Source of the DNA: Devosia sp. ZB163
Lineage (GTDB): Bacteria; Pseudomonadota; Alphaproteobacteria; Rhizobiales; Devosiaceae
Assembly (NCBI RefSeq): GCF_028613635.1
Contig: NZ_JAQRMY010000002.1
Span: 682,001 to 746,000, forward strand
Direction of reading: 5' to 3'
DNA: 64,000 nt
The notes below the pieces were generated by a model. The model was not told the DNA's origin. It ran no database searches and saw only the letters and a list, made by a program, of their open reading frames with translations. Below are positions 56,834-64,000 of this stretch, in pieces. The translations under genes were made by a program, and so were the position numbers. Positions within the stretch are counted from its first letter, which is position 1; every line of letters starts with the position of its first letter.

Positions 56834-57993
56834 TGGCTGGACCGGGCGATCAGGACAAGTTGAGCGACGACTGGGGGCTCGACGCCACCAGTGGACAAGC
56901 TGCACCGGCTGCTGACAGCGAGGACGCCATGGGCGCCGAGTGGGCAGCGATGCTCGAGGCGGACAGCGCCGAGGCCGGCGCCGCCGATCGCGTGCTCAAC
57001 CAGGATGAGATCGACAGCCTCCTCGGCTTCGATCCTAATGCTGGCGGCAGCGCCGAACTCAGCGGCGTGCAGGCCCTCATCAATTCGGCACTCGTCTCGT
57101 ACGAGCGCCTGCCGATGCTCGAAATCGTCTTCGATCGGCTGGTCCGGCTGGCGACGACGAGCCTGCGCAATTTCACCTCCGACAACGTCGAAGTGGCGAT
57201 GGATTCCATCTCCTCGGTGCGCTTCGGCGATTACCTCAACTCCATTCCGCTGCCCGCCATCCTCTCGGTCATCAAGGCCGAGGAATGGGACAATTACGGG
57301 CTGCTGACCGTCGACTCCTCGCTCATCTACTCGATGATCGACGTGCTGCTGGGCGGCCGCCGCGTCGGTGGTCAGATCCGCGTCGAGGGGCGGCCTTACA
57401 CCACCATCGAGATGGCGCTGGCGCGCCGCATGATCGAGGTGATCCTCGAGGACACGCACCGCGCCTTCGAGCCGGTGACCGACGTCAACTTCCGTATCGA
57501 GCGGCTCGAGACCAATCCGCGCTTCGCCGCCATCTCGCGCCCGGCCAATGCCGCCATCCTGATCGAGCTCCGCATCGAGATGGACGATCGCGGCGGCAAG
57601 GTCGAGATCCTGCTGCCATACGCCACGATCGAGCCCATCCGCGAGCAGCTGCTCCAGATGTACATGGGCGAGAAATTCGGCCGCGACCCGATCTGGGAAG
57701 GTCACCTCGCCACCGAGATCTACGCCGCCGACGTCGAGATCGACGCGATCCTCCATGAGATGGACCTGCCGCTGAACCGGGTGCTGAACCTGCAGCCGGG
57801 CGACACCGTGATGTTCGAGCGCTCGCCCGGCGATCCGGTGAAGCTGCGCTGCGGCGAGGTCGACCTGACCGAGGCGATCATGGGCCACATCGGCAACCAT
57901 GTGTCGGTGCGCGTCGCGCAGCCGCTCAACCCACCCAAAGTTACGATGGCCAGCTTCGAAGCCATCGATGAGAACAAGATGGAGCAACGCTGA
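56833..57993 (+). CDS. fliM: Flagellar motor switch protein FliM
   Basis: The 386-residue protein belongs to the C-ring and binds phosphorylated CheY. The conserved LNQDEIDSLLG motif is at residues 55-65, after an acidic extension of about 50 residues that is absent in most FliM proteins, which normally start with this motif. The CheC-like middle domain and the C-terminal SpoA domain (LNRVLNLQPGDTVMFERSPGDPVKLRCG) follow. The ATG at 56833 overlaps the fliL stop. Confidence 0.94.
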   Translation: MAGPGDQDKLSDDWGLDATSGQAAPAADSEDAMGAEWAAMLEADSAEAGAADRVLNQDEIDSLLGFDPNAGGSAELSGVQALINSALVSYERLPMLEIVFDRLVRLATTSLRNFTSDNVEVAMDSISSVRFGDYLNSIPLPAILSVIKAEEWDNYGLLTVDSSLIYSMIDVLLGGRRVGGQIRVEGRPYTTIEMALARRMIEVILEDTHRAFEPVTDVNFRIERLETNPRFAAISRPANAAILIELRIEMDDRGGKVEILLPYATIEPIREQLLQMYMGEKFGRDPIWEGHLATEIYAADVEIDAILHEMDLPLNRVLNLQPGDTVMFERSPGDPVKLRCGEVDLTEAIMGHIGNHVSVRVAQPLNPPKVTMASFEAIDENKMEQR

Positions 57994-58424
57994 TGTTCGG
58001 GCTGCCGCTGGGGATCGTGGTCGAAACGCTGGTCGCGATACTGCTCGCCACCACGATCGGCTATTGCGTGATCCTCAACCAGAGGCTGAAGCGCCTCCAC
58101 GCCGACCGCAGCGAGCTGCGCCAGATGGTGGCGGACCTGGTGCAGGCAACCGGCCTCGCCAATTCTGCGATCAAAGAGCTGAAGTCCACCGCCCAGGAGG
58201 CCGAGACGGTGCTCGCCTCCCGTCTCAACGAGGCCGAAACCTTCGGCATCCAGCTCGCCAGCCATGTCAGCGCTGGTCAGCAGATCATGGAGCGGCTGGC
58301 CCGCATCACCAGCGCGGCGCGCGCCCAGCCGCTCGACGACCGGCTCGAGGCTGAGCCGAGCAAGACCCAATCGGCCCTGCAGCAACTCTCCATGCGGCCG
58401 CGGATCAGGGGCAACGCCGCCTGA
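57993..58424 (+). CDS. DUF6468 flagellar-cluster protein
   Basis: The 143-residue protein has one N-terminal membrane helix (about residues 5-28) followed by a long helical coil (KRLHADRSELRQMVADLVQATGLANSAIKELKSTAQEA) and a flexible end. DUF6468-type proteins are found in alphaproteobacterial flagellar clusters between fliM and motE; the function is not known. Overlaps with fliM (one base) and motE (ATG inside stop) indicate coupled expression. Confidence 0.8.
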   Translation: MFGLPLGIVVETLVAILLATTIGYCVILNQRLKRLHADRSELRQMVADLVQATGLANSAIKELKSTAQEAETVLASRLNEAETFGIQLASHVSAGQQIMERLARITSAARAQPLDDRLEAEPSKTQSALQQLSMRPRIRGNAA

Positions 58425-59458
58425 TGTTCAAGACGCCGCGTCTCCTCCCAGTCGTCATAGCCGCCGGCACGGCGCTGCTGCTCCTCAAGGGCATCGGCCT
58501 CGTGACCAATGGCGGCTACGTCCTGACGGGTACGACGCAGGTCGTCGCGGCGGGCGACAAGGGCGGGAAAGGGGCGACGCCGGCAGCGGCGGGCAACGAT
58601 CCGACCATGGCCCTGCCACCCGAAGCGACCATGACCGACGCCAACCCGACCCTCGAGGATTCGTCGCCCGAGCTGTCGCTCGAACCGGCGACGGGGGGCG
58701 AGCACGGGACCTCGGCGCCAAAGGAGGGTTCGGGGCATGACGCGCCCCCCGAGGAGGCCCAGCCGCTGGCGGGAGGGCCGGCGCTGGACGCTGCCTGTCC
58801 GCCGATTTCCGAAGCCCTCGAAGTCGCGACCGGACATGGCGCGGAAGCGCCGGCAGCGGCTGAAGGCGAACACGGTGCAGACCCCGCCGGGGGTGCGGCA
58901 GCCGAGCCGGATTGCATGCCCATCCCGGTCAACGAATATGGCGACGCCATTGCCCTCGAGCTGAACGACAAAGGTGTCGTCGCACCCGTCGTCGCCGACG
59001 AAGGCAGCAAGGAAGGCCTGATCGAGCGCCTCGGCGAGCGTCGTACCTCGCTCGATGCGCGCGAGAAGGAACTCGAGATGCGCCTCGCCCTGGTCGAGGC
59101 GGCCGAGAAGCGGCTGGAGGAGCGGACGCAGGCGCTGCAGGCCATCGAGGCCCGGATCGATGCGCTGGTCGAGCAGAAGAAGGCTGACGAGCAGCAGCAG
59201 TTCGCCGGCATCGTCGCGATGTACGAGACGATGAAGCCCAAGGAAGCGGCAACGATCTTCAACACGCTTGATAGCGAGGTGCTGCTGCGGGTCACTCGCG
59301 CCATGAACCCGCGCAAGATGGCGCCCATCCTCGCCCGCATGGAGCCGTTGAAGGCCAAGACGCTGACCGCGGGCCTCGCTCGCCAGGAGGCTGAGCCGAC
59401 CATCGACGCGGCGACGGTCGAGGACCTCGCCAACCTGCCGCAGATCGTCGGTCAGTAA
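58424..59458 (+). CDS. motE: MotE family flagellar motility protein
   Basis: The 344-residue protein has a signal/anchor segment (about residues 8-24), a long low-complexity acidic region (about 35-190), a coiled coil (RRTSLDAREKELEMRLALVEAAEKR) and a C-terminal MgtE-N-like domain (FAGIVAMYETMKPKEAATIFNTLDSEVLLRVTRAMNPRKMAPILARM). In rhizobia MotE acts as a periplasmic chaperone for MotC, a motor protein. The gene symbol is used by family analogy. Confidence 0.8.
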   Translation: MFKTPRLLPVVIAAGTALLLLKGIGLVTNGGYVLTGTTQVVAAGDKGGKGATPAAAGNDPTMALPPEATMTDANPTLEDSSPELSLEPATGGEHGTSAPKEGSGHDAPPEEAQPLAGGPALDAACPPISEALEVATGHGAEAPAAAEGEHGADPAGGAAAEPDCMPIPVNEYGDAIALELNDKGVVAPVVADEGSKEGLIERLGERRTSLDAREKELEMRLALVEAAEKRLEERTQALQAIEARIDALVEQKKADEQQQFAGIVAMYETMKPKEAATIFNTLDSEVLLRVTRAMNPRKMAPILARMEPLKAKTLTAGLARQEAEPTIDAATVEDLANLPQIVGQ

Positions 59459-59573
59459 ACCAGCCAATTCCCGTGAGTTCTCCGCGCTTTGCGGCTCCGG
59501 GTTAGCCCGCCGTTAAGCCCGTCCCGCCTATTGTCGCCCCACCAGAAGTGTGTAGGGCGGGCAGAAAGCCGGC

Positions 59574-62500
59574 ATGTCAGCGCGGGTTGCATATTGGCGC
59601 GGGGAGCTATTCCCGTTGCGTGGGGTCGTGCTGGCGCTGCTGGCGATCCTCATGCTGTATGCCGCACCGGTCCGTGCCCAGGACCAGGCACAGATCCTCA
59701 CCTCCGCGGAACAGGGCTTTGCGCGGATCGTCCTGAGCTTTCCCGGGCGACTGGACCTGCCCAAGTATCGCGTGAAGTACGACAACGGCGTGCTGGCCAT
59801 CGAGTTCGATGAGCCGATCTCGATCCTCCTGCCCGACATTGCGCTGGCGCTGCCCGACTACGCGACGATCGCCCGCGTCGATCCCGACAGCCGCGGCATC
59901 AGGATCGGGCTGCGCAGCACGTTCAACATCAACCGCATGGATGCGGGCGAGGCGCTCTACATCGACCTCCTGCCACCCAACTGGGTCGGCCTGCCGCCGG
60001 CGCTGCCGCCCGAGGTCATCGCGGCCCTGGCCGAGCGCTCGAAGCGCCTCGCCGAGCAGGCCGAAGAGGAGCGCAAGGTCGAGGAAGCCAAGCGGCTGAA
60101 GCCCGTCGCCACGGTGCGCGTGGGTCGCAACCCGACCTTCGTCAGGCTGCAGGTCGACTGGAACGTCGACACCAAGGCGCAGTTCACGCTCAAGGGCACG
60201 CAGGGCTCGGCCAGGTTCGACTGGCCGGCTGCCCTCGATCTGACACCTCTGAACGAGGATCTGCCGGCCGAGATCAAGCGCGCCTCGAACAAGGTCGGCA
60301 AGGCCGCCAGCACGCTCGACGTCGCGGTTGCAGAGGGGGTGATCCCTCGCTTTTACCAGATGTCGCCGCGCCAGTTCATTCTCGACATCGACATCGCCCC
60401 CACCGACGGGCTCAAGGTGGTGCTGGAAGCCGAGGACAAGGCCAACAAGGCGCGCCTCGACCTCGAGGCCGCTGCCAAGGATCAGGAACAGCGGCTGGCG
60501 GCCCGGCTCGGGCTTGAAGCGTCTCACGACAATGCCGCCGAGCTCTATCCGGCGAGCAGGGGGGCAGTGACGCCCGTCGTCTCCACCGTCGGCAACACCG
60601 TGCGCATCGCTTTTCCATTCGATGCCGATACACCAGCCGCAGTCTTCCGCCGCGGCGACGTGGTCTGGATGGTCTTCGACACGCCTCAGGTCGTGGCGAA
60701 TCCGCCTTCGTCCGATGCCCTGTCCAGCATCGCCAGCGGGTTCGAGGTCGTGACTGCCGGTGAGACCAAGGTGGTCCGCATGGATCTCGCCGCTGACCGC
60801 CTGGCGACGCTCGGCTCCGAGGGCAGGGCCTGGGTCCTGTCGCTCGGCGACACGCTGCTTGCCGCCACCGAGCCGGTGGCGCTCCTGCGCGAGCGCGACG
60901 AACAGGGCCGGTTCCAGATGTCGGCGAACATGGAGCGCCCGGGCAAGGTCCACGTGCTGCGTGATCCCGTCGTCGGCGATACGCTGCGCGTCGTGACGGC
61001 CCTGCCGCCGGCACGCGGCATGACCCGCAGCCTTCAGTTCGTTGACTTCGATGCCTTGCGTTCCGCCCACGGCCTCGTCATCAAGCCGCGCACCGACGAA
61101 CTCGATGTCGAGCTCGAAGACAAGGTGGCGCTGATTTCATCGCGGACCGGACTGACGCTGTCCGAGGCAGAGGCGTCGCGCAAGCTCGATGCCGGTAACG
61201 CCCCGCAGTTCAGGGCGAGCTACCTCGACCTCAACGTATGGCGCGAAACCGATCCGACAGCCTTTGCCCGGCGCAAGGAGGCGGCCATGTCCAGCGCCGC
61301 CGCCGCCGAAGGCCGCCTGCGCGACGTGGCCCGGCTGGAGCTCGCGCAGCTCTATGTCGGCAACGAGTTGGCCTACGAGGCGATCGGCGTTCTCGACGTG
61401 CTCCAGGCCGAGCTGAAGAGCGACGATCTGCGCAAGAAAGCCCAACTGGTGCGGGCCATTGCGGATACGCTCGCGACCCGACCGAAGGACGCGCTGCCAA
61501 TTCTCAATGCCGGGACCTTCCCCGACGAGGCGGATGCCCTGCTGTGGCGCACCATCGCGCGGACCGAGGTCAGCGACTACCGGGGCGCGCGGCTCGATGC
61601 CGTGGCGGCCGAGGGCATCATCTCGAGCTATCCGGTCTGGGTGCAGACCAAGTTCCTGTTCGCCGCCACGCGTGCGGCCGTCGAGACCAAGGACGAGCAG
61701 CTTGCGCTGCGGCTTGTCGCGAAGGTGGATTTCCCCAAGCTCGATCCCGAGCAGGTCAGCTTCTACCAGCTCATGCAGGGGCGGATTTCCGAACTCGGCC
61801 GGCGTGACGATGAAGCGCTCGAGACCTATGGCACCGTCATTGCGGCAGACTTCCGCCCGACGCGGGCCGAGGCCGTCTACCGGACCCTTCTGCTGCTCGA
61901 CAAGGGTGGCAAGATCGACCTCTCCAAGGCCACCGAGACGCTGGCGGCCGAAGTGCTGACCTGGCGCGGTACAGCGCTAGAGGCCGACATGCAGAAGCTC
62001 TTGGCGCAGCTCTACTTCAAGAACCACGCCTATCGCGAAGGCTTCATCACCGTGCGCGAGGCGGCAGCCAGCTTTCCGGACAGCACGGTCATCGACAGCC
62101 TGCTGACGGATGCACAGGCCACCTTCGAAGACCTCTACCTGAACGGCGCCGCGGACAAGCTCGCCGATCTCGATGCCCTCGCGCTCTTCTACGACTTCCG
62201 CCAGCTCACCCCGCCCGGCACCCGGGGCGACGAAATGATCCGCAACCTCACGCGCCGGCTGGTGAAGGTCGACCTGCTGCAGCAGGCGGGGGACCTCCTC
62301 GAGTACCAGGTCGACAGCCGTCTCACCGGCGTGGCGCAGGCGCAGGTCGCGACCGACCTGGCGCTGATCCGCATTGCCGACCGGCATCCCGAGGAGGCGC
62401 TCAAGGTGCTGGCGCGCACCCGTCTCGCCGACCTGCCGCCCCAACTCGAGCGGCAGCGCCGCATCCTCGAGTCCCGCGCGCTGATCGATGCCGGCCGCCA

Positions 62501-62945
62501 GGAACTGGCCCTCGACCTCATTTCCAAGCTCGAAGGCCGCGACGCCGACTACCTGCGCGTCGATGGCTACTGGAAGGCGAGGAACTATGCCCAGGCCTCG
62601 GAACTGCTGGAGGTGCTGAGCACGCCGGCCGCACGGACCGACAAGATGAACCAGGACGAGCGCATGAGCGTGGTCAAGGCGGCCGTCGGTTTCGTGCTGG
62701 CTGGCGACAAGCTCGGCCTGTCGCGCCTCCGCTCGAAATTCTCCGACCAGATGGCCAACTCGGCCGAGTGGCCGCTCTTCGAATACGTGACCCGCGATAT
62801 CGCCCCGCAATCGGTCGAGTTCCGCAAGGTAGCGCAGGAGATCGCCAGCCAGGATTCGCTCAACGCGTTCATCGCGTCCTACCGCGAACGCTATGGCGAG
62901 GCGGCAGCGGTGACGCCCGACAAGGCTGTCGCGCCGGCCGCCTAG
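59574..62945 (+). CDS. Large secreted TPR-type protein of the flagellar cluster (1123 aa)
   Basis: The protein has a signal peptide (cleavage near residue 36, VRAQ). An N-terminal beta-rich region (about 40-400) reads ILTSAEQGFARIVLSFPGRLDLPKYRVKYDNGVLAIEFDEPI, resembling an AMIN-like or secretin-associated fold. The rest (about 500-1100) is helical and TPR-like. I do not recognise a named family. It follows motE in the same direction, 115 bases downstream, and its stop overlaps the convergent fliP gene by four bases. Its place suggests a periplasmic role in motility or motor assembly, but this is inference. Confidence 0.78.
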   Translation: MSARVAYWRGELFPLRGVVLALLAILMLYAAPVRAQDQAQILTSAEQGFARIVLSFPGRLDLPKYRVKYDNGVLAIEFDEPISILLPDIALALPDYATIARVDPDSRGIRIGLRSTFNINRMDAGEALYIDLLPPNWVGLPPALPPEVIAALAERSKRLAEQAEEERKVEEAKRLKPVATVRVGRNPTFVRLQVDWNVDTKAQFTLKGTQGSARFDWPAALDLTPLNEDLPAEIKRASNKVGKAASTLDVAVAEGVIPRFYQMSPRQFILDIDIAPTDGLKVVLEAEDKANKARLDLEAAAKDQEQRLAARLGLEASHDNAAELYPASRGAVTPVVSTVGNTVRIAFPFDADTPAAVFRRGDVVWMVFDTPQVVANPPSSDALSSIASGFEVVTAGETKVVRMDLAADRLATLGSEGRAWVLSLGDTLLAATEPVALLRERDEQGRFQMSANMERPGKVHVLRDPVVGDTLRVVTALPPARGMTRSLQFVDFDALRSAHGLVIKPRTDELDVELEDKVALISSRTGLTLSEAEASRKLDAGNAPQFRASYLDLNVWRETDPTAFARRKEAAMSSAAAAEGRLRDVARLELAQLYVGNELAYEAIGVLDVLQAELKSDDLRKKAQLVRAIADTLATRPKDALPILNAGTFPDEADALLWRTIARTEVSDYRGARLDAVAAEGIISSYPVWVQTKFLFAATRAAVETKDEQLALRLVAKVDFPKLDPEQVSFYQLMQGRISELGRRDDEALETYGTVIAADFRPTRAEAVYRTLLLLDKGGKIDLSKATETLAAEVLTWRGTALEADMQKLLAQLYFKNHAYREGFITVREAAASFPDSTVIDSLLTDAQATFEDLYLNGAADKLADLDALALFYDFRQLTPPGTRGDEMIRNLTRRLVKVDLLQQAGDLLEYQVDSRLTGVAQAQVATDLALIRIADRHPEEALKVLARTRLADLPPQLERQRRILESRALIDAGRQELALDLISKLEGRDADYLRVDGYWKARNYAQASELLEVLSTPAARTDKMNQDERMSVVKAAVGFVLAGDKLGLSRLRSKFSDQMANSAEWPLFEYVTRDIAPQSVEFRKVAQEIASQDSLNAFIASYRERYGEAAAVTPDKAVAPAA

Positions 62946-63715
62946 ATTGCGGTGAAACTTCGGATCAGCGAGCCGGCGACGAGGTGCCAACCGTCGACGA
63001 GCACGAAGAAGATCAGCTTGAACGGCAGCGAGATCACCACCGGTGGCAGCATCATCATGCCCATGGACATCAGCACCGACGCCACGACCATGTCGATGAT
63101 GACGAAGGGCAGGAAGAGCAGGAAGCCGATCTCGAAGGCGCGCCTCAGCTCCGAGATCATGAAGGCCGGGATGAGCGTCTGAAGCGGCGTCGCCGCCGGA
63201 TCGGCGGGCGGCTGGGTGTTCGACATGTCGAAGAACAGCCGCAAATCCTGCTCGCGCACGTTGGCCAACATGAACTCATGGATCGGCGCAGAGGTGCGGG
63301 CGAATGCCTCCTCGATCGGAATGGTCCCCGCCACGAGCGGCGCGATACCGTTGTCGTAGCTCTGCTGCAGTGTCGGACCCATCACGAAGAGCGTGAGGAA
63401 GAGCGCGAGGCTCACCATCACCGAGTTGGGCGGCGCGGTCTGCAGGCCGATCGCGGTGCGGAGCAGCGACAGCACCACGACGATGCGCGTAAAGCTCGTC
63501 ACCATCACGAGAATGGACGGCGCCAGCGACAGCAGCGTGATCAGGCCGACGATCTGCACCGCACGTTCGGTAATCGTCGTGTCGTCGCCGAAATCGATCG
63601 AAACGTCCTGCCCGAAGGCGAGGGCAGGGATCAGCAGCGCTGCGAAAAACGCAAGGTAGGCGAGGGCGCGCCGAAGCGATGGCCGGTCAGTGCGACTCCG
63701 CCGTCGTTCCGTCAC
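62942..63715 (-). CDS. fliP: Flagellar export gate protein FliP
   Basis: The protein of about 257 residues has a signal-like N-terminus (LAYLAFFAALLIPALAFG), then membrane helices and the FliP signatures ITLLSLAPSILVMVTSFTRIVVVLSLLRTAIGLQ and FMISELRRAFEIGFLLFLPFVIIDMVVASVLMSMGMMMLPP. It is a core part of the flagellar type III export gate. No ATG is available near the start: I used GTG 63715, but TTG 63736 is possible. Either start lies inside the end of the upstream gene. Confidence 0.94.
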   Translation of the reverse strand: MTERRRSRTDRPSLRRALAYLAFFAALLIPALAFGQDVSIDFGDDTTITERAVQIVGLITLLSLAPSILVMVTSFTRIVVVLSLLRTAIGLQTAPPNSVMVSLALFLTLFVMGPTLQQSYDNGIAPLVAGTIPIEEAFARTSAPIHEFMLANVREQDLRLFFDMSNTQPPADPAATPLQTLIPAFMISELRRAFEIGFLLFLPFVIIDMVVASVLMSMGMMMLPPVVISLPFKLIFFVLVDGWHLVAGSLIRSFTAI

Positions 63716-64000
63716 CGAGGGTTCGCTGAGCCCCAACCGCAGTCCGCCCGTTGTCCTTGCCTTCGGGGGTTGTAGCTGAGTCGGCTCTGGCGCGGCCGGA
63801 GTTATCCCCAGCCATCGGAGGCATGGGGATCACGGCGGGCTCCATGGTGCTGACCGGACGCAGCAAACCGGTCTGCCGCAGGGTCGGCGACTTCCGCTGA
63901 GCGCCCGAGCGCACGAACTCGCGCAGCTTGTCCAGTTCGGGCTTGGTGAGCGTCGGTGTCGGCGCCGGCGGAACTTCCTTCTCGACGGGGCGGCGCGCTG
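63687..64000 (-). CDS. fliO: Probable FliO, C-terminal part
   Basis: The reading frame enters from the right edge and ends with TGA at 63687, inside the fliP start. About 104 residues are visible: a Pro-rich stretch, then LTKPELDKLREFVRSGAQRKSPTLRQTGLLRPVSTMEPAV and a polar, low-complexity C-terminus. The position directly before fliP and the polar tail fit FliO, a poorly conserved export-apparatus assembly protein, but no membrane helix is visible in this part and the name is mainly from context. Confidence 0.5.
   Translation of the reverse strand, partial: ARRPVEKEVPPAPTPTLTKPELDKLREFVRSGAQRKSPTLRQTGLLRPVSTMEPAVIPMPPMAGDNSGRARADSATTPEGKDNGRTAVGAQRTLGDGTTAESH

Overview
The window is high-GC chromosomal DNA from an alphaproteobacterium, most likely of the order Hyphomicrobiales and plausibly close to Devosia. 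Direct support for the class is a circularly permuted two-piece tmRNA gene beside an alpha-type SspB adaptor gene, GAAC-N7-GAAC LexA boxes between uvrA and ssb, a DUF6468/MotE-type flagellar block, and several DUF1127-type micro-proteins. The genus is inference. I see no insertion sequence, prophage, CRISPR array, rRNA or tRNA gene.

Layout. 1-7.6 kb: the start of a periplasmic binding protein, a micro-protein, a winged-helix/TPR regulator, an ABC-F ATPase, an MFS exporter, an M32 carboxypeptidase and a LysE-type exporter. 7.7-12.6 kb: a very large AsmA-family protein with a TolA-like tail, a ribbon-helix-helix protein, sspB and ssrA. 12.6-19.7 kb: a tightly overlapped run thyA - DUF4424 - MazG-like - GNAT - folA - hflK - hflC - DUF2065 - degP, with an internal promoter before hflK. 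19.7-23.9 kb: a GNAT gene, serB, miaA, a MATE exporter and a glycine-zipper lipoprotein. 23.9-25.7 kb: motA and motB. 26.1-28.3 kb: a DegP-like protein with all three catalytic positions replaced, a hexulose-phosphate-synthase-like protein, and a close relative of phage T4 endonuclease V. 28.3-30.8 kb: ilvI-ilvH preceded by a leader peptide and attenuator. 30.9-35 kb: a DMT exporter, pdxJ, a decayed esterase/phytase-like gene, two micro-proteins and an M19 dipeptidase. 35-39.5 kb: divergent SOS genes uvrA and ssb, then a GyrI-like protein. 39.5-44.4 kb: a diguanylate cyclase, then an RND/MMPL exporter coupled to a small secreted protein. 44.7-52.6 kb: gyrA with a strikingly altered quinolone-binding region, an S41 peptidase, a second LysE exporter, an amidohydrolase, a HAD hydrolase and a small secreted protein. 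52.8-64 kb: flagellar genes, flgF-flgG-flgA-flgH leftward, fliL-fliM-DUF6468-motE-large TPR protein rightward, and fliO(partial)-fliP leftward.

How it works together. The hflKC/DUF2065/degP block and the sspB/ssrA pair both serve protein quality control. thyA and folA couple dTMP synthesis to folate reduction. ilvIH carries a leader peptide with Leu-Ile-Val-Val codons, which points to attenuation by branched-chain amino acid supply. uvrA and ssb each have a promoter overlapped by a LexA box. The flagellar block holds rod, ring-lipoprotein, C-ring, stator-accessory and export-gate genes, while the stator genes motAB lie about 28 kb away. The points most worth a second look are the GyrA active region, the ilv attenuator, the T4-endonuclease-V-like gene with its unusual neighbours, the triad-less DegP homologue and the uncharacterised 1123-residue protein in the flagellar cluster.
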